Positions 54,101 through 62,330 of a DNA stretch of 64,000 nucleotides are shown in pieces (within the stretch, counting starts at the first letter, position 1; each line of letters starts with the position of its first letter). The DNA comes from Actinomyces lilanjuaniae (GTDB lineage: Bacteria; Actinomycetota; Actinomycetes; Actinomycetales; Actinomycetaceae): assembly GCF_003606385.1 (NCBI RefSeq), contig NZ_CP032514.1, positions 310,001 through 374,000 on the forward strand, written 5' to 3'. The position numbers were made by a program, and so were the translations under genes. Under the pieces are notes generated by a model, which saw nothing but the letters and a program-made list of their open reading frames with translations, had not been told where the DNA came from and made no database searches.

Positions 54101-54778
54101 ATGACAGACTGCGGTAGCGTGCTGCCTCCCGCTCCCGAGCCCGACGTCCCAGCTGACACCCGTGAGGTCGGGGTGGGGCCGTGGCCGGGTGGCCCGCAGG
54201 CCTGGCCCGATGACCCCCGCTACGACCCTGTCCTGCTCGCCCAGGGGGACCGGCGCAACGTGGTGGACCGCTACCGCTACTGGAGCATGGAGGCGATCCG
54301 GGCCGACCTGGCTGGGCGCGCCCACCTGCTGCACGTCGCGATCGAGAACGTCAGCCAGGACCTCAATATCGGCTCCATCGTGCGCAGTGCCAACGCCTTC
54401 AACGTGGCCGGGGTCCACATTGTCGGGCGGCGGCGCTGGAACAGGCGCGGGGCCATGGTTACTGACCGCTATCTGGAGGTGCACCACCACGCCCAGCCGG
54501 ACGACCTCCTGGCCTGGGCACACGAGGAAGGCTACGAGGTGGTCGGTATCGACAACGGCCCCGGGGCGGGGCTGCTGGAGCGGGCCGCCCTGCCCCGGCA
54601 CTGCCTCATGGTGTTCGGCTCCGAGGGGGAGGGGATCAGCCCCGGGCTGCAGGAGAGCTGCTCCCGGCTGCTGCGCATCGGCCAGTACGGATCCACCCGC
54701 TCCATCAACGTGGCCGCGGCTGCGGCAGTTGCTATGCACGCCTGGGTCCTCCAGCACGCCGGGCCCGCACCGGACTAG
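54101..54778 (+). CDS. SpoU/TrmH-family RNA 2'-O-methyltransferase
   Basis: 225 residues from the ATG at 54101. SPOUT knot motifs: ENVSQDLNIGSIVRSANAFNVAGVHIVG (motif 1, conserved Asn and Arg), CLMVFGSEGEGISPGL (motif 2) and QYGSTRSINVAAAAAVAMHAW (motif 3, SAM binding). It methylates a ribose in tRNA or rRNA; the exact site is not clear. The N-terminal 60 residues are acidic/Pro-rich. It was probably next to pyrE before the cassette entered. Confidence 0.88.
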   Translation: MTDCGSVLPPAPEPDVPADTREVGVGPWPGGPQAWPDDPRYDPVLLAQGDRRNVVDRYRYWSMEAIRADLAGRAHLLHVAIENVSQDLNIGSIVRSANAFNVAGVHIVGRRRWNRRGAMVTDRYLEVHHHAQPDDLLAWAHEEGYEVVGIDNGPGAGLLERAALPRHCLMVFGSEGEGISPGLQESCSRLLRIGQYGSTRSINVAAAAAVAMHAWVLQHAGPAPD

Positions 54779-54949
54779 GGCCACTGCGCGCTTTGCGCTT
54801 TGTCGCTACGGGTCGTCAGAGTGAAAGGTGAGCCCCAGGTCACTATCACACGGTGTTCCACCTGCTTCGCGTCAAGCGAATTCAGGTCCCGGGGGAGTGC
54901 AGGTCCTGGGGGGTGCAGGTCCCGGGGGCCAGGGCTCCCGTGGTCCTGC

Positions 54950-54975
54950 GGGGCCGACCTGGTCAGGTCGGCCCC
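54950..54975. terminator. hairpin between the SpoU-type and Hsp20 genes
   Basis: GGGGCCGACCTG (54950-54961) and CAGGTCGGCCCC (54964-54975) form a 12-base perfect stem with a two-base centre (in practice an 11-base stem and four-base loop). It lies between convergent genes. The bases before it (54890-54930) contain three TGCAGGTCC-type repeats. Confidence 0.72.
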
Positions 54976-55020
54976 GTCGCCGACTCCCACACGTCTCCCA
55001 GGGCCCCGAGGGGCCGGTGC

Positions 55021-55458
55021 TCACGCCTGGTCGGCCTCAATGACCCGGTGGTCGGGCGAGGCGTGGGTGACCTCGATCTTGCGAGGCTTGGCCTCCTCGG
55101 CCACCGGGATCGTCAGGGTCAGGACGCCGTCGGCGTACTCCGCGGAGATCCGGTCCAGGGCCAGCCCGTAGCCCAGCGTGAGCTGGCGGGCGAAGGTCCC
55201 GGAGGGACGCTCGTGGGCCAGCCACTGGATGTCCTTGGCCGTGTTGGCGGGACGCTCGGCACGGATGGTCAGGGTGCGCTCCTCGACGTCGACGTCAATC
55301 GTGGACGGGTCGACCCCGGGCAGGTCGATGCGGGCAACAAAGTGCTCGCCCTCGCGGTACAGGTCCAGGGGAAGGCCCACGGACGCGGGCGTACGGACCG
55401 GGCCGTTGGTCAGCCAGCGGTCCAGGTCACGGAAGGTGTCAAAGGGTGTTGGTGCCAT
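55021..55458 (-). CDS. Hsp20/alpha-crystallin small heat-shock protein
   Basis: 145 residues from the ATG at 55458, which has GGAGG eight bases upstream. The alpha-crystallin domain spans about residues 35-130: DLYREGEHFVARIDLPGVDPSTIDVDVEERTLTIRAER, then RQLTLGYGLALDRISAEYADGVLTLTIPV. An ATP-independent holdase for unfolding proteins. No HAIR-type HspR operator was seen upstream. Confidence 0.9.
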   Translation of the reverse strand: MAPTPFDTFRDLDRWLTNGPVRTPASVGLPLDLYREGEHFVARIDLPGVDPSTIDVDVEERTLTIRAERPANTAKDIQWLAHERPSGTFARQLTLGYGLALDRISAEYADGVLTLTIPVAEEAKPRKIEVTHASPDHRVIEADQA

Positions 55459-55813
55459 GTCAGCCACCTCCAGTAGTCAGGGGCCCGGACGGTCCGGGCC
55501 TGGGGCGGGGCGGGCGGCGGTCGCCCGGGAGGCCCCATGTGGTTGTGCCTTATATTCTCGCGCGGTCGGTACGGTTGCGCTGACAGTTGTCGCCGTCAGC
55601 GAAGGTCTCGGTTCAAGGCCGCAGCTCGAGGCCCGGCGCAGGAACCTCAGCCTGCCGGGCAGCACGTAGACGGGTGGGGCGGCTCGGGGCGGCAGACGCC
55701 ATCCCCGAGCTCACGCGCTGCACCTGGGACCATCATCTGCTACACCTCGACGCCAAGTCGTGGAAGAATCAGTCCTGTACCACTGACACATCACTCACCT
55801 CAAGGAGGCACCA
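55459..55813. other. 355-base divergent region between hsp20 and fba
   Basis: Contains the promoters of both genes. On the minus strand an AT-rich GAATATAAGG (55548-55557) is a likely -10 region for hsp20. On the plus side GGAAGAATCAG near 55760 lies upstream of fba, whose ribosome site AAGGAGG is at 55802-55808. No gene was found. Confidence 0.5.
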
Positions 55814-56863
55814 GTGGCCATCGCGACCCCGGAGTCCTACGCAGACATGCTTGACCGCGCCAAGGCCGGCAAGTACGCGATCCCCGCGATCAACGTCACC
55901 TCGTCCCAGACCCTGTCCGCCGCCCTCAAGGGCTTCGCTGACGCCGAGTCTGACGGCATCGTCCAGATCTCCAACGGTGGTGCGGCCTACTGGTCCGGCT
56001 CCTCCCGGGCGGACCGCGTCAAGGGTTCTGTCGCCTTTGCCGCCTACGCCCGTGCGGTGGGTGACCTGTACCCCGTGACCATCGGCCTCCACACCGACCA
56101 CTGCCCCAAGAAGATGCTGGAGCCCTGGATCCTCCCGCTGCTGGAGATGGAGGCCGAGCAGGTCAAGCGGGGTGAGGTGCCGATGTTCAACTCCCACATG
56201 TGGGACGGCTCGGCGGAGTCCCTGGACGACAACATCGAGATCGCCGTGGACATGCTGGCGCGCGCCAAGGCCGCCAACACCGTCCTGGAGATCGAGATCG
56301 GCGCCGTCGGCGGCGAGGAGGACGGCATCAAGGGGGAGGAGAACGCCAACCTCTACACCACCGCCGACGACGCCTGGCGCGCCATTGAGGCCCTGGGCCT
56401 GGGTGAGAACGGCCGCTACATCACCGCCCTGACCTTCGGCAACGTCCACGGCTCCTACAAGCCGGGCTTCGTCAAGCTCCGCCCCGAGATCCTGGGCGAG
56501 ATCCAGGACGACGTCGCAGCACGGCTGGGCGAGCGCCTGTCCACCAAGGTGGGTGACACCAGCTCGCCCTTCGACCTGGTCATGCACGGCGGCTCCGGCT
56601 CCACCGATGAGGAGATCGCCACCGCGGTGCGCAACGGCGTCATCAAGATGAACGTGGACACCGACACCCAGTACGCCTACACCCGCCCCGTGGCGGACTG
56701 GATGCTCAAGAACTACGACGGCGTCCTCAAGATCGACGGCGAGGTCGGCAACAAGAAGACCTACGACCCGCGCGCCTGGGGCAAGGCCGCTGAGGAGGGC
56801 ATGGCCGCCCGCGTGGTGGAGGCCTGCGAGCGCCTGGGCTCGGTGGGCTCGGCCAGGCGCTGA
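55814..56863 (+). CDS. fba: class II fructose-bisphosphate aldolase (glycolytic)
   Basis: 349 residues from the GTG at 55814 (AAGGAGG upstream). Zinc-dependent aldolase of glycolysis and gluconeogenesis. Motifs: KYAIPAINVTSSQTLSAAL, ITIGLHTDHCPKK-like VTIGLHTDHCPKKMLEPW (zinc His, catalytic Asp), EIEIGAVGGEEDG, LTFGNVHGSYKPG (zinc His), MHGGSGSTDEEI and KMNVDTDTQYAYT. The long subtype of about 350 residues is usual in actinobacteria and distinct from the short aldolase at 2827. A strong hairpin follows. Confidence 0.95.
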   Translation: MAIATPESYADMLDRAKAGKYAIPAINVTSSQTLSAALKGFADAESDGIVQISNGGAAYWSGSSRADRVKGSVAFAAYARAVGDLYPVTIGLHTDHCPKKMLEPWILPLLEMEAEQVKRGEVPMFNSHMWDGSAESLDDNIEIAVDMLARAKAANTVLEIEIGAVGGEEDGIKGEENANLYTTADDAWRAIEALGLGENGRYITALTFGNVHGSYKPGFVKLRPEILGEIQDDVAARLGERLSTKVGDTSSPFDLVMHGGSGSTDEEIATAVRNGVIKMNVDTDTQYAYTRPVADWMLKNYDGVLKIDGEVGNKKTYDPRAWGKAAEEGMAARVVEACERLGSVGSARR

Positions 56864-56904
56864 GCCTGATGACGCTGCTGCGGCGCCGGTGAGGCGCTGA
56901 GGCT

Positions 56905-56935
56905 CGGCCCCGGTACCCCTGTGGTGCCGGGGCCG
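56905..56935 (+). terminator. hairpin terminator after fba
   Basis: CGGCCCCGGTACC (56905-56917) pairs with GGTGCCGGGGCCG (56923-56935) with one G-T pair and a five-base loop, 42 bases after the fba stop. No T-tract follows. Confidence 0.8.
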
Positions 56936-57117
56936 ACGTCGTGGTCTGGGTCCCTTGCCGGACCATTGTCGGCTGGGCGCGGACGGGTCAGGGCTGTCCT
57001 CCGGGTCTTCCTTCAGGGACACCTTTTTGATACGGTGAGGGCGCTCACGGTTCCCCGTAGTCGTGAGCGTCCGCGCCGTAGGAGCGCGGGTCCCTGTGCG
57101 TCCAAGGAGGGCGAGGC

Positions 57118-59510
57118 ATGTTTGACCCGCAGGTGTTCGGCACCCAGAGGTGGCTGAACGAGACCTACTCCGGCGTCACGGGTGGGTGCCCCTGGAGCAG
57201 GACGGGCAGACGGGGTGGGCGACGATCTACGGGCTGCGCCGCGCCCTCCAGCACGAGCTGGGCGTTTCCCCGCTGTCGTCCGGCTTCGGCCCGGCGACGA
57301 CGGCCGCATTCCAGGAGCGGGTGGGCCGGATCGACTCCCAGGCCACCGTGTCTGAGAACATCCTGCGTGTCCTCAGCGGTGCCCTGTGGTGCAAGGGCCG
57401 CACCGGCGTCATCCTGGACGACCTGGTCACGGTCACCTATGGCGCCATGGTCCCTTCCGTGTAGCGGGTGCGTGAGGACCTGGGCCTGGGCGGAGGCAGC
57501 TACGTGGACGTCAAGCTCATGGCCTCCCTGCTGTCCATGGACGCCTACGACGTGCTGGAGGACTACGGCGGGGTGCCCCAGGTGCGCCAGGTCCAGCAGT
57601 GGCTCAACGGGACCTATGCGGGGCGCCGGGACTTCGCCCTGGTGCCCTGCGACGGTGTCCACTCCCGCCAGGTGCAGACAGCCCTGCTGATGGCGCTCCA
57701 GTTCGAGATGGGGATGGCTGACGGGGAGGCCAACGGCAACTTCGGGGAGGGCACGCGCTCCGGCCTGAGGGGCTCGGCGCAGGTGAGGAGCGGCAGCACC
57801 GACGGGGCGACGCGGTTCGTCCGGCTCTTCCATGCGGCGATGATCCTCAACGGGTACGACGTGTCCCTGGCCTCCTCCTTCGGTGCGGGCACGGAGGCGG
57901 TGGTCCGGGTGTTCCAGTCCTTCATGGAGATCCCGGAGACGGGCGCGGGCGACTACACCACCTGGTGCAGCCTGCTGGTGTCCAGCGGTGACACCAGCGT
58001 GGCCACCAAGGGTTTTGACACCAGCGCCCAGCTGCTGGGCGGCCGGGCGCAGGGCGCGGCAGACCGCGGCTACACCCACGCGGGCAGGTATACTGTGGGG
58101 TCGGGCAAGTTCATCACCGGGCCCGAGCTGGACGCGCTGCGCAGCGCGGGTCTGAGGCTGGTGCCGATTCACCAGCGCTGGAACAACGACGTCTCCCACA
58201 TGACCTACGAGGAGGGGCGCACCCAGGGGCAGGAGGCCCTGGAGCGCGGACGCGTGCTGGGGCTGCCCGCAGACAGCATCATCTACTTCACCGTGGACTT
58301 CGACCCGGTCGGCGACGCCGTGGTGGGGCCGGTCATGGACTTCTTCCGGGGTGTCAACGAGGTGATGGGGGAGGTGGACTCCTACCGGTTCCGGGTGGGG
58401 GTCTACGCCACGCGCAACGTGTGCCGCCTGGTCATGGCCCAGGACTACGCGGTGGCCGCCTACGTCCTGGGGATGTCCACCGGGTTCTCCGGGAACATGG
58501 GCTTCCCCATGCCGCAGGGGTGGCACTACAACCAGATCGTGGAGGTCAGTGAGGACCTGGGGGGTAGGGCCACCCCGGTGGACCACGTGGTGGTGTCCCG
58601 GCGGGCGGAGGCGGTTGACCTGGCGGGGGTGGTCTCCCCGCCGCTGGAGGTGGACGGTGCTGCGACTGAGACCGGCTTCCACGTCCTGTTCGAGTGGTTC
58701 GTGCGGGCCGAGGTGGTCTGCGAGCTGGCGCTGACCCAGGCACGGACCCCGGACCTGACGGACCTGAGGCGGTACCTGCCCATGGTGGGCTCCTTCGTCC
58801 TGGGGTGGCTGCGCAAGCCGGACTACTGGTACGCCGCCGCCAGCGGCATGTGGATGGTCTACACCCCTGACACCGACGACGACGCGGGGCTGGCTGCTGC
58901 CAGGATCCTGTGCGAGGGGAGGCTGACCTCCGTCATGGGCTCCAGGCCGGCCGTCACCACGGACGTCGCCCACTGGGCGGCTGCGGCCATGGGGTATGTG
59001 ACCTGGCCTGGCTCCTCCGATCCCACCACCTACGGGCTGGGGGACCTGGGCGGGTGGATGCTTGACCTCTACCAGCTCTTCGGTCAGTGGCAAGACGATG
59101 ATAACGGAGAGGACCAGGAGACCTGGATGCGGGCCAGGCTCGCGGTGGAGGGGGTGGACTCCGGCTTCGGGGTGGCGGACCTGGTGGCTGACGCCGACGC
59201 CTGGCTGACGGTGGTGGGCCTGGCCGAGCCCAGCCCGGCACGGACGTCGGACACCTTGCGCACCCAGCTCGCCATGTCGCAGCAGGAGCGTCTGCGGGCC
59301 TTCTACTCCGGGCGCTTCGACAGCTCGCCGCAGAACGTGGTCAGCATGTTCTCCGCCATGGTGGACGGGATAGACGCTGGTGGGGTCAATTTTCCTTTGA
59401 CAGGCGATCGGTTGAGGGGAGGTGCCGGGGCTGAAACGGTGCCGACTGCGGAGCAGGCTCGGATCTGCGGCGAGCTCTTTGCCCAGGCGCTGGAGAGGCT
59501 GACGGCGTGA
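57118..59510 (+). pseudogene. multi-domain peptidoglycan-binding / DUF1906 (glycoside-hydrolase-like) protein, frameshift and amber
   Basis: A large protein of about 797 residues when repaired, without an evident signal peptide. Residues 1-280 contain about three peptidoglycan-binding-like units (TQRWLNETYSG and FGPATTAAFQERVG; VQQWLNGTYAG and FGEGTRSGL; FGAGTEAVVRVFQSF). Next comes a DUF1906 domain (KGFDTSAQLLGG, AGRYTVGSGKFITGPELDAL, GLRLVPIHQRW, IYFTVDFDP, RVGVYATRNVCR, WHYNQIVEV), a lysozyme-like fold seen in Rv2525c-type proteins. A C-terminal region of about 280 residues is unrecognised. Lesions: a missing G at 57180-57182, and an in-frame TAG at 57462-57464 after which the reading resumes in the same frame. 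The four membrane genes follow at once. Confidence 0.75.
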
Positions 59511-59547
59511 GCGCCCTGGTGCACCGACCTGGAGGGGTGGTGGCGTG

Positions 59548-60162
59548 ATGCCTGTGGGGCGGTGGCTGGCGCGGTTCCTGGGGAGGGCGGCCCGTGACCT
59601 GCTGGTGGTGGCCTCGCTGGTGGTTCCGACCTGCGCCGTGCTCTGGCTGTGGGGTCACTTTGCTGGGTTCGACTATGTTATGGCTATTAGCTCAGAGGAG
59701 TGGCGGAGTCGCAGGGACGCGTCGCAGTCCTTGTGGACGCCTGGGTGGCTGTGGTGGACTGTCTTCTTTGGTGCTGGTTTTGGTCTGAGCGCGGGGGCGG
59801 TGCGTCACCAGGGGCGTGATGCGTGGGCGATTACGGTGGCCTGCTGGTCGCTGCTGTTCGGGGCTGCGCTGATGCACTTTGGCGAGAATCTTCAGTTTGC
59901 GCTGCCGGACCACGATCCGTGCCTGTACGAGGGGTGCTGGCCGCTGTACTGGCAGGCGGTGGTGGTGTCTGCTCCGATGGCTGTGACCCTGGTGGTGGTG
60001 ATAGTGCTGGGGTGGTGGGCTGGTCGTGTGGGGGTGTGGGTGCGTCGGGTGGTCCCCGGATTGGTGTTCGTGGGTCTGATGTTTCTGCTGGCCCTGGTGT
60101 GGGAGCCGTGGGTGCTGCCCTTCCTCCAGGGGCCCCCGCCCTGGCAGGGGGCCGCCCCGTGA
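59548..60162 (+). CDS. tandem membrane protein, paralogue 1 of 4
   Basis: 204 residues from the ATG at 59548 (a GTG lies one codon earlier; GGAGGGG upstream). About five membrane segments. Features shared by all four paralogues: an N-terminal LLVVAS helix, GxGFGLSAG-type helix 2, a cysteine pair C-x4-C before WPLYWQ (here PCLYEGCWPLYWQ) in a presumed outer loop, the helix VVVIVLGWWAGRVG with basic VWVRRVVP, and the end LPFLQGPPPWQGAAP. No family recognised. It starts 38 bases after the DUF1906 stop; its stop overlaps the start of paralogue 2 (GTGA). Confidence 0.8.
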   Translation: MPVGRWLARFLGRAARDLLVVASLVVPTCAVLWLWGHFAGFDYVMAISSEEWRSRRDASQSLWTPGWLWWTVFFGAGFGLSAGAVRHQGRDAWAITVACWSLLFGAALMHFGENLQFALPDHDPCLYEGCWPLYWQAVVVSAPMAVTLVVVIVLGWWAGRVGVWVRRVVPGLVFVGLMFLLALVWEPWVLPFLQGPPPWQGAAP

Positions 60163-60779
60163 GGTCTCCTGCGGCGTGGCGGCTGGCGCAGCTGCTGAGG
60201 ACGGCGGCCCACGACCTGCTGGTCGTGGCCTCAGCGGTAGCACCATGGTGCGTGGCCTGCTGGGTGGGTCTTGTCAACGCCAGGTTCGGGTACGTGTTCT
60301 CTGACTGGCCGGTGGAGACACGGCATCTGATGGGAACTCATAACAGGCTGTGGACGCCTGGGTGGCTGGGCTGGACGGTGCTGTTTGGTGTGGGTCTTGG
60401 TCTGAGTGCCGGAGCCGTCCGATATCGTGTCCGCGACTGGTGGGCCATTGTGGTGGCTTGCTCGACTGCCTTCTGGTGGGCGGCGTGCGCCTATGTCTCT
60501 CAGGGTATCCAGTTCATGCATCCCGAGAACCGGGACTGTACCTACGAGGGGTGCTGGCCGCTGTACTGGCAGGCGGTGGTGGTGGGGATGCCGATGCTGG
60601 TGGCCCTGGTGGTCGTGGTGCTGCTGGGGTGGTGGGCTGGTCGTGTGGGGGTGTGGGTGCGTCGGGTGGTCCCGGGGGTGGTGTTCGTGGGTCTGATGCT
60701 TCTGCTGGCCCTGGTGTGGCAGCCGTGGGTGCTGCCCTTCCTCCAGGGTCCCCCGCCCTGGCAAGGGGCTGCCCCGTGA
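60159..60779 (+). CDS. tandem membrane protein, paralogue 2 of 4
   Basis: 206 residues from the GTG overlapping the stop of paralogue 1. Same layout: about five helices, cysteine pair DCTYEGCWPLYWQ, LLGWWAGRVGVWVRRVVP and the identical C-terminus LPFLQGPPPWQGAAP. The N-terminal 30 residues (AAWRLAQLLRTAAHDLLVVASAV) are nearly identical to those of paralogue 4, while the central RDWWAIVVAC segment matches paralogue 3. The loop after helix 1 (NARFGYVFSDWPVETRHLMG) is unique. Confidence 0.8.
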   Translation: MRSPAAWRLAQLLRTAAHDLLVVASAVAPWCVACWVGLVNARFGYVFSDWPVETRHLMGTHNRLWTPGWLGWTVLFGVGLGLSAGAVRYRVRDWWAIVVACSTAFWWAACAYVSQGIQFMHPENRDCTYEGCWPLYWQAVVVGMPMLVALVVVVLLGWWAGRVGVWVRRVVPGVVFVGLMLLLALVWQPWVLPFLQGPPPWQGAAP

Positions 60780-60795
60780 GGTCTTCTGCGGTGCC
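60776..60795 (+). repeat. remnant of a paralogue start after paralogue 2
   Basis: The 20 bases from the GTG at 60776 match exactly the first 20 bases of paralogue 4 (61476-61495), beginning GTGAGGTCTTCTGCGG, then diverge into non-homologous sequence. It marks a duplication or deletion junction in the array. Confidence 0.7.
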
Positions 60796-60864
60796 TTCTA
60801 CGGCCTCCTTGGTCCAGCAGGCCGGTTGGTCCCTGACACACCGGCCTGGAGGGGCGGTGGTGTG

Positions 60865-61479
60865 ATGCCTGTGGTGGAGCGGCTGACGAGACTCCTGCGG
60901 GCGGCGGTCCGTGACCTGGTGGTCGTGGCCTCCGTGGTCGTTCCTGGCTGTGCGGCAGTGTGGATCGCGTTTGCTCAAGCAGATTTTGGGTTCGTGTACT
61001 CGGGCTGGAGCGCTGCCTCCCGTTACCGGCTAGGGCTCAGCAACGACTTGTGGGACTGGGACTGGCTGGGGTGGATCGCCCTCTATGGTGCTGGTTTTGG
61101 TCTGAGCGCGGGTGTGCTGTGGCGTGGAGGCCGCGACTGGTGGGCCATTGTGGTGGCCTGCTGGACCCTGGTGTCTGGAGGTGCGCTGGTATGGGTTGGC
61201 CAGGGGATCCAGTTCGTGGGTCCTGACAGCCAGGACTGCACGTACTCGGGCTGCTGGCCGTTGTACTGGCAGGGACTGATCCTGTCCACTCCGGCGATCG
61301 TGGCCCTGGTGGTGGTGATAGTGCTGGGGTGGTGGGCTGGTCGTGTGGGGGTGTGGGTGCGTCGGGTGGTCCCCGCACTGGTGTTCATCACCTTGATGCT
61401 TCTGCTGGCCCTGGTGTGGCAGCCGTGGGTGCTGCCCTTCCTCCAGGGTCCCCCGCCCTGGCAGGGGGCTGTCCCGTGA
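60865..61479 (+). CDS. tandem membrane protein, paralogue 3 of 4
   Basis: 204 residues from the ATG at 60865. Its upstream bases (CTGGAGGGGCGGTGG...GTGATGCCTGTGG) mirror those before paralogue 1, indicating that the 1-2 pair was duplicated to give 3-4. About five helices; cysteine pair DCTYSGCWPLYWQ; VVVIVLGWWAGRVGVWVRRVVP and LPFLQGPPPWQGAVP at the end. The first outer loop (QADFGFVYSGWSAASRYRLG) differs from the others. Its stop overlaps paralogue 4 by GTGA. Confidence 0.8.
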   Translation: MPVVERLTRLLRAAVRDLVVVASVVVPGCAAVWIAFAQADFGFVYSGWSAASRYRLGLSNDLWDWDWLGWIALYGAGFGLSAGVLWRGGRDWWAIVVACWTLVSGGALVWVGQGIQFVGPDSQDCTYSGCWPLYWQGLILSTPAIVALVVVIVLGWWAGRVGVWVRRVVPALVFITLMLLLALVWQPWVLPFLQGPPPWQGAVP

Positions 61480-62126
61480 GGTCTTCTGCGGCGTGGCGGC
61501 TGGCGCAGCTGCTGAGGACGGCGGCCCACGACCTGCTGGTCGTGGCCTCAGCAGTAGTGCCGATGTGTGCCGTGTTCTGGGTGACAGCCGCGCACGCAGG
61601 CTTTGACTACATCGGGTCGTCATGGTCCGAGTCCACCCGGACGGCGGGGGACCCGATGCGGGCGCTGTGGCGCTGGGACTGGCTGGGATGGACTCTCCTC
61701 TACGGTGCTGGTTTTGGTCTGAGCGCGGGGGCGGTGCGTCACCAGGGGCGTGATGCGTGGGCGATTGCGGTGGCCTGCTGGACCGGTGTGCTTGGTGCGG
61801 GGCTTGTCGTCTTTACTCAGAATTTTCAGTTTGCGCTGCCGGACCATGCTCCGTGCTTGTACGAGGGGTGCTGGCCGCTGTACTGGCAGGCGGTGGTGGT
61901 GTCTGCTCCGATGGCTGTGACCCTGGTGGTGGTGATACTTCTGGGGTGGTGGGCTGAGCGCGTGGTGGTGTGGGTGCGTCGGGTAGTTCCCGCACTGGTG
62001 TTCATCACCTTGATGCTTCTGCTGGCCCTGGTGTGGCAGCCGTGGGTGCTGCCCTTCCTCCAGGGACCACCGCCCTGGCAGAGCCTGGCGGCAACGACGG
62101 GCGCGGTCGTCTGCGGGATGGGGTAG
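61476..62126 (+). CDS. tandem membrane protein, paralogue 4 of 4
   Basis: 216 residues from a GTG overlapping the stop of paralogue 3. The N-terminus matches paralogue 2, but the middle (AVRHQGRDAWAI, FQFALPDHAPCLYEGCWPLYWQ, VSAPMAVTLVVVI) matches paralogue 1, a mosaic. The usual C-terminal GPPPWQGA is replaced by GPPPWQSLAATTGAVV..., so the last 15 residues are unique. The basic loop reads AERVVVWVRRVVP. Confidence 0.8.
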   Translation: MRSSAAWRLAQLLRTAAHDLLVVASAVVPMCAVFWVTAAHAGFDYIGSSWSESTRTAGDPMRALWRWDWLGWTLLYGAGFGLSAGAVRHQGRDAWAIAVACWTGVLGAGLVVFTQNFQFALPDHAPCLYEGCWPLYWQAVVVSAPMAVTLVVVILLGWWAERVVVWVRRVVPALVFITLMLLLALVWQPWVLPFLQGPPPWQSLAATTGAVVCGMG

Positions 62127-62330
62127 CAGTCGCAGGACCAGGACAGGCAAGACAGGGGCGGGGCGCGACAGGACAGCGAGAGACAGCACGAGGCAGCACA
62201 AGACCACCAGGCAGCATCAGACACGACGACCCGGTACCAGGCGATATGACAGGCACAGGAACCAGGACCTTAGAGAGGTCTCGGAGAAGAGGCTCCGGAG
62301 AAGAGACCCTGGAGATAAGGACCACAGGAC
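62127..62330. other. purine-rich leader with short repeats
   Basis: After paralogue 4 the sequence becomes A/G-rich with many GACAGG/CAGCA-like units. GGAGAAGAG occurs at 62283-62291 and 62297-62305, flanked by GGTCTC and GAGACC (62276 and 62303) that can pair. It leads into the secreted-protein gene; AAGGA at 62317-62321 is its likely ribosome site. Confidence 0.5.

Noticed and set aside
55769..59093. Long minus-strand frames opposite fba and the DUF1906 gene
   Set aside because: They mirror the coding strand and show no domain; the plus-strand proteins are recognisable.
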